A stretch of 64,000 bases of DNA from Tethya wilhelma (taxonomy: Eukaryota; Porifera; Demospongiae; Tethyida; Tethyidae), in NCBI GenBank assembly GCA_964030475.1, contig CAXIPT010000007.1, positions 3,542,752 through 3,606,751 on the forward strand. The letters are read 5' to 3'. The position numbers and the translations under genes are program-made. Below are positions 59,306 through 64,000 of the stretch, piece after piece (positions within the stretch are counted from its first letter, which is position 1; each line of letters starts with the position of its first letter). The notes beneath the pieces were generated by a model. That model ran no database searches. It had not been told where the DNA came from and saw nothing but the letters and a program-made list of their open reading frames with translations.

Positions 59306-61672
59306 ATGGCCTCCTCAATTCCTTCTCTTCGAAACCTCAGTCTCTTCAACGTTATCGACCAGTTTGATCACTACCCCCTCAGCCTCCTAGCCTGTCTGCC
59401 CCCCACCCTCCGACGACAGCTGCTAGTCCACCTCCCTGTAGCGGACATCTCTCAGCTGACAGGCACCTCTTTCTTTGATGGGATTGAAGAAGACAGCATC
59501 TGGGAGCACATCTACCAGCAACAGATTCCATGGTACTTTGACCTCTTGGAGGGATTCCCAGCACTCCACGAGGAGCTGGTGATGTTCAGGAAATCTCTAG
59601 AGGAAAAAGATATGACATTTAGAGAACGCTTCTTTTCGATCCTTGCCCAAATTCTTCTTAATCGTGAGCGCCCTAGTGGTTGCTTTGCAGCACAGAGAAA
59701 TTACGGTGGATACTGTTTTGAAGAGCCTCCACCTTCCATTTTATACAGAGCTCCAGTCGACATAGTAAATAGTATAGTAGCAGGAATGAAAGTAGAGGGT
59801 ATTTACACCGAGTCACTTGATTCAGAGACGGAGATTGAGATGTATAAAAATGAAGAAGACAAGGAAGAAGAAAAAGAAGATGAAGAGCAAAAAGGAGATG
59901 AAGAAAACGAAGGAGATGAAGAAGAGGAAAGTGAAGAGGAACCTTCCGACTTGGACGATGAATATGCTAATGCTGACGCCATTATCACTGCTGTGTCAGA
60001 TTATGCCAATGAGTACCAAGACAGATATCTTCTGTCGCACTGTGATCATGAACGTGGTGAAGGATTCATGGAGATCTGCATGTATAGTGAAACCAATTTG
60101 CGTTGTCAATATGTCCCACTTCGCTATTCTAGCTTTGCTAACCCTTGCAACAAATATAGACTATCGGATGAAGATGCTATCATGTTGCTGGTGGAAAAGT
60201 GTGGCTTTCTTCCCAAGGATCTGATCATATCCATTGCCCCTTTCAGCTCAAAGGAATGGAACCTAGATCTACTGCAAAAGTTTCTACGTGATGTCACCTC
60301 ATTGAAGCTTTGCTTCAAAGGATTTGTTGATGGTATGCAAGAATTTGAAGAATTGCTAACTGCAATATTGTCTAATCCAAAGCCAGTGCTGTCTACACTG
60401 AAGCTTAGCTGTTGGCCAGAGTGTGGACCGGAAGATTGTGATGAGCCAAAACCTCTTACTGACCATCATTTGCTAGTTCTTGCCCAGCTATCCTCGATTC
60501 CTTCAGCCTTACCTCCACCAGCTTCCCCTCTGTCCTCACTAAGAGAGCTCTCGCTCAGTGGCAGGTTTAGTGCTAGTGGTCTTGACAGTCTTGCAACGGT
60601 CATCAATAGCCAGCAATCCCTTGCATCTTTCTCTCTTACCTCATTCTTTCCTGGTGACTCAAGTGGTGACACCAGAGAGTACAAGTACTGGTATGATGAT
60701 CGTACTGCCACTGATTATGAGATGTCCAAGTTTTGTTCTTGTAGTCAATCTTTTGTTGAAGCTCTCATTGCATTGTTTGGGAATCCAAACTTCGAGAATA
60801 TTTCACTTATAGCTTTGACATTTTCTCTGAAGTTGTTTCAAAGCCTGGTTGTAGGGTTTCTCAGTTCCTCTTGTGCACACCCTCAAGTTCTCAAATGCAG
60901 TGGTATCATGCTTTCTGATGATGGTGATGAGTGTGTAAAGGTGCCTCAGTTTCCAATCCCTGAACTTGCCTCACAGTATAAGACTCTTGAGATCAGCATT
61001 CGAGAGATGGAACGGTTTCCTTCTCTCTTCTTCTCTTCTCTGCCGCTCCGATTGATTAGCTTGAAGTATTCGTGTCACGATCAACTTTTCAAGCGGAGTA
61101 TTCTCAATCCAAATCAATACGTCCCTCACCAGATCTGTCTACCTGTTGCAACTGAAACTTTCCAAGTGAAGAGTCTATCTCTGTGCCAACCTACTGGAGT
61201 ATCAGCTGAAACCATTCTAGCTCTTCTGAAAAACCAAGAACTGAAAAGTCTTGAGCTCCTGCTTTGCAAGGATGTTGTGAACTTTACTGACCTAGCTGAG
61301 CACCTACTCCAACACCTTCCAACCACACAGACCACCGTGGAGGAGATCATGATCACAGAAGGAGCAAATGCTGAGGGGTATTCGATCAATCGAAACACTG
61401 CCACCATGCAATCCTTCTCTTCAGATGCTATCACTCTTTTCTCTGATACCTTGTTCTCCCTCCCCAATCTCAGCCAACTCAGTCTCAAAATGTCCCTCAG
61501 GTTTAGTTTAGGACGAGATTTTTCTGTGCTTATTAAGGTGATGTACGAGAGCTGGAAACAGAAGAGTAGAGGAAGAAAGCTCAAAAAGTTTGTGCTGGAG
61601 TTCCTTTGTATGCAGCTAGAGGAGAATTGTGCAGAAATGGCAGCTGAAATGGGACTACAAATAAACCCTTAG
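59306..61672 (+). CDS. 788-aa F-box-like/leucine-rich-repeat protein, intronless coding region
   Basis: A single open frame of 788 residues starts at ATG 59306, two bases after a CCTAG acceptor, so a 5' untranslated intron is likely. Residues about 20-55 (SLLACLPPTLRRQLLVHLPV then ADISQLTGT) have an F-box-like pattern. Residues about 180-225 are a strongly acidic Glu/Asp run. From about 300 onward there are irregular leucine-rich segments (SLKLCFKGF, LSTLKLSCW, LRELSLSG, LKSLELLLCKD, LSQLSLKM) typical of LRR substrate-binding parts. F-box/LRR proteins act in SCF ubiquitin ligases; that role here is inferred. I associate this opening with a multi-copy sponge family from memory only. Intronless coding in a window of intron-rich genes is notable. 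Confidence 0.8.
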   Translation: MASSIPSLRNLSLFNVIDQFDHYPLSLLACLPPTLRRQLLVHLPVADISQLTGTSFFDGIEEDSIWEHIYQQQIPWYFDLLEGFPALHEELVMFRKSLEEKDMTFRERFFSILAQILLNRERPSGCFAAQRNYGGYCFEEPPPSILYRAPVDIVNSIVAGMKVEGIYTESLDSETEIEMYKNEEDKEEEKEDEEQKGDEENEGDEEEESEEEPSDLDDEYANADAIITAVSDYANEYQDRYLLSHCDHERGEGFMEICMYSETNLRCQYVPLRYSSFANPCNKYRLSDEDAIMLLVEKCGFLPKDLIISIAPFSSKEWNLDLLQKFLRDVTSLKLCFKGFVDGMQEFEELLTAILSNPKPVLSTLKLSCWPECGPEDCDEPKPLTDHHLLVLAQLSSIPSALPPPASPLSSLRELSLSGRFSASGLDSLATVINSQQSLASFSLTSFFPGDSSGDTREYKYWYDDRTATDYEMSKFCSCSQSFVEALIALFGNPNFENISLIALTFSLKLFQSLVVGFLSSSCAHPQVLKCSGIMLSDDGDECVKVPQFPIPELASQYKTLEISIREMERFPSLFFSSLPLRLISLKYSCHDQLFKRSILNPNQYVPHQICLPVATETFQVKSLSLCQPTGVSAETILALLKNQELKSLELLLCKDVVNFTDLAEHLLQHLPTTQTTVEEIMITEGANAEGYSINRNTATMQSFSSDAITLFSDTLFSLPNLSQLSLKMSLRFSLGRDFSVLIKVMYESWKQKSRGRKLKKFVLEFLCMQLEENCAEMAAEMGLQINP

Positions 61673-61861
61673 AGTTAACAACATTACCAAGAAAATTATA
61701 GTTAATAGTGCTAACTGTGAAAAGAATGACTTGATTTCTGATGTAATTGTCACCTATTTTTTCAATAACAAAATTAATGTACAGTGATGTGGTTTAGTCT
61801 TGTATCAAGAGTACATGTACTCTTGCTTGTATGACATATTGTGGTTGTGCAAAAACAGTAC

Positions 61862-62115
61862 GTACTTAATTCTCAGAAATACCTGAGAATAACCATTATT
61901 ATTGTAGTATATATATATACTATAATTCCTGTGAAGCCCTCTGACGCTGCATGCTATTCCTAAAATATCTGTGCATGCATGCATGAATGTCCGTACAATT
62001 TCAAGGACCCTATTGATACATGGATCAACATCCTATATAGATGACCTGATATGTCAGAATCTGAGAATAACTATAATTATTGTACTAATTCCTGTGAAGC
62101 CTTCTAACGCTGCAT
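61862..62115. repeat. Imperfect direct repeat downstream of the F-box/LRR-like gene
   Basis: The block CCTGAGAATAACCATTATTATTG...AATTCCTGTGAAGCCCTCTG ACGCTGCATGC at about 61882-61952 recurs at 62060-62110 with several changes. No gene is present between 61675 and 62300. Confidence 0.6.
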
Positions 62116-62116
62116 A

Positions 62117-62155
62117 CTCAGACCCTTTCCCTAAAGTCAACAGGAAAGGGTCTGG
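62117..62155. other. Perfect short hairpin
   Basis: CAGACCCTTTCC is followed, after a loop of about 13 bases, by GGAAAGGGTCTG. Both strands form a 12-bp stem. No T-run or gene association suggests a terminator; it may be the remnant of a foldback element. Confidence 0.55.
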
Positions 62156-62299
62156 GCAAGAGATCATATATCACATTTCCACAATCATAAATTTTATAAA
62201 AGCACAACACTATTAAGCAAAGTAGTCAAGCTGGCTGGCAAAGCTCTGTAGTCAGTAATATGGCTAAATAAAATGCAGTTACGTGCGATCAATGGAGGG

Positions 62300-63810
62300 T
62301 TGCACCCCGTCCAAACTATGCTAAAAATACTGATCTGAAATTTCCTTACTCTGAGTATCCAAGAAAAGTGGAATTTGAGTACTACACAGTTTGTCTTTCA
62401 ATCCAAGTGCCTACAACCATCCTGGACTTCTGGGGAGAAGGACGTATGGCGGTTGATGGCATCGTTACAGGATTCCTTGGAGCGTACAATGTCAACCATC
62501 AATATCAGCTGGTGTCCAATGGTCCTGATAAGGGTAGAAAGATTCCCAATCGAATACCGACCCTGGACTGCGAAGATGTTAGTGTTTCCAAGTATGTGCT
62601 GTCGCATTCCTTTCACATTGTACATGTCACGCTGATGGATGCTCCTATCTCTGAAGCAACAGCTGCTGAGATAGCAAGGATTATCAGTGGAGACCAGCAC
62701 TCCATGGTAGTTGTCTATGGGAAATCTGAAGATGAAGAATATCACTCAATTGAAAGATGCTTTCAATTCTAATGGCAAGGAGCTCATTCTGTTCCCGAAT
62801 TACCCTTTATCTTCTTCTCTCAATGAGATCACTTTAACGCCAGCTTTAACCTTTTTCCAAACAGATGATGTTGTTGCAAAAGCAAAGGCTTATTTCTCTG
62901 ATGGCAAAATGTCATTATGTGCAGATATTCTACGCTCCCTTGAAAGAAGCTCAAAGGTGCAAGTGTCTGCACCATCTGCACTCAAGTCATTTTTCAGTGC
63001 AGCTGAAATCAAGAATAGCTACAAGATTTTTGCTCTGGCTATGAGCTTGACAAGACCTCAGATGGTAAAGACGTAATGGGAACGTACATGCACACTAATG
63101 TTCTGAGGATCGTGCAAAACGAATACAAGAGTCTTAAGTTCCAGTCAAACTATGGTGTACAGCCTATCTGTGTAGCAGAGTAAGTGATGGTAGCTGGTAA
63201 TGGGCCTTCTTCAGTGGTACTATGAATTACAACTCAGCAAGTTACGGGGGAGGCGAGAAACTTTTTCTCGTGAAAGCATCTACTGATTATGAGTTCCAGA
63301 TTGAATGCAATTTTGGGTCTCAGTCTTTTCTCTGTGTCAATCATCCAGTTCCTAGTGGAGACACATGGCAATGGGCTTTTTTTGGTGCACCTTCTTTGCT
63401 TACCGCTGCTACGTATCATGATGGTCAGTACTTTCGTTTGATTCCAGTAAATGGTGGAGAAAAGTTTCAGGTGAGAGCTCGTCTTGGAAACATCTTGTTG
63501 ATTGTTTGCAACTAATGGCTACTGTCAGTGGAAAAGAAGAAAAGCCAGGCATAGGATTTGAGTGTGAATTTGTGGAAAAGCCACCGAAAGCTGTTCAATC
63601 AGACTGTCCTTTGTGTCTACAAATCATTTGTAAGCCTTATCTGGTCTCCTGCTGTGGATACAACTTCTGTTTAGTTTGTATTGAGAGAATCAAGACTGCT
63701 AATGAGCCTTGTCTTACATGTAAAGAAGAGAGTTTCACTACTTTCTTAAAATTAATAGTAAGGCCACTGTTGGAGGTGAAATGGAAGGTTGCACTCCACT
63801 CGACATGAGA
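62300..63810 (+). pseudogene. Frameshifted RING-domain gene remnant, TRAF-like
   Basis: Consecutive plus-strand pieces in different frames follow each other without gaps: 62368-62772, 62735-63076 (frame change near 62745), about 63050-63180 (GKDVMGTYMHTNVLRIVQN), 63222-63515, and 63506-63808. The last holds a complete C3HC4-type RING: CPLCLQIICKPYLVSCCGYN then FCLVCIERI and CLTC, of the kind at the N-terminus of TRAF proteins. At least three frame changes and a stop at 63182-63184 interrupt it with no good introns to explain them. The 63222-63515 piece (QFRLIPVNGG-type strands, GGEKLFLVK) may be a beta-trefoil-like domain; low certainty. Best read as a dead copy of a larger multidomain protein. 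Confidence 0.65.
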
Positions 63811-64000
63811 TGAATCCATGCTGACTTCAATGTCAGATTAATATTGTGACCAAAGGATCAAATTGTTGACTGTGGAGATAACCAACAACGCAAATGATGG
63901 CAGCTATAGTTGCTAATTTTTACTGCCTTGAGAAGATGGATGAATAGTTCTGACTATACTTTGAATTCATTTTTTTGTTTTTTCTAAAGGCAAACATTGA

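Overview
The window is eukaryotic and animal. It has multi-exon genes with GT-AG introns, metazoan gene families (neurofibromin, a PXMP2/Mpv17-type protein, an SRRM2/cwf21-type splicing factor, an Ig-domain receptor, an SRCR fragment), many CA/GT and GA microsatellites, and numerous small inverted-repeat elements. Low GC, mostly short introns, and a 788-aa intronless F-box/LRR-like gene of a type I associate with demosponges suggest a sponge, possibly Amphimedon-like. That taxonomic call is inference and was not tested by any search.

Layout. 1-3.1 kb: 3' part of an unrecognised plus-strand gene. 3.7-32.7 kb: one very large minus-strand neurofibromin (NF1) gene, about 40 exons and roughly 2,800 codons, with the RasGAP region at 16.5-17.4 kb and the Sec14-PH module at 13.3-15.0 kb. 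33.2-33.3 kb: a possible small first exon. 33.4-36.1 kb: five-exon PXMP2-like gene, minus strand, head-to-head with a two-exon 118-aa repeat protein (36.5-36.9 kb, plus). 37.3-44.2 kb: SRRM2-like gene, minus, seven phase-consistent exons, 727 aa, with a long RS-type peptide repeat. 44.6-46.8 kb: a broken plus-strand gene. 46.8-48.0 kb: a mosaic of short direct and inverted repeats. 48.1-51.2 kb: minus-strand gene with two apparent PD-(D/E)XK nuclease-like modules. 51.6-52.1 kb: truncated SRCR exon. 52.2-55.6 kb: Ig-domain single-pass receptor, minus. 55.6-59 kb: gene-poor, with a decayed LINE and a foldback transposon. 59.3-61.7 kb: 788-aa F-box/LRR-like gene. 62.3-63.8 kb: a RING-containing pseudogene.

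Two cross-cutting observations matter for any reader. First, three of the five single N characters (4779, 24246, 31798) sit between near-identical adjacent copies of the same sequence, two of them carrying NF1 exons; these look like uncollapsed contig overlaps, not biological duplications. Second, several non-autonomous elements with long terminal inverted repeats ending TAG...CTA are present; two are flanked by 9-bp target duplications (one perfect, one with a single mismatch), the hallmark of Mutator-like transposition.

The most novel-looking protein is the two-module nuclease-like gene at 48.1-51.2 kb. The conserved genes (NF1, PXMP2, SRRM2) are ordinary housekeeping genes and show no sign of working together; the window is a normal piece of animal chromosome with accessory, repeat-rich stretches after 44 kb.
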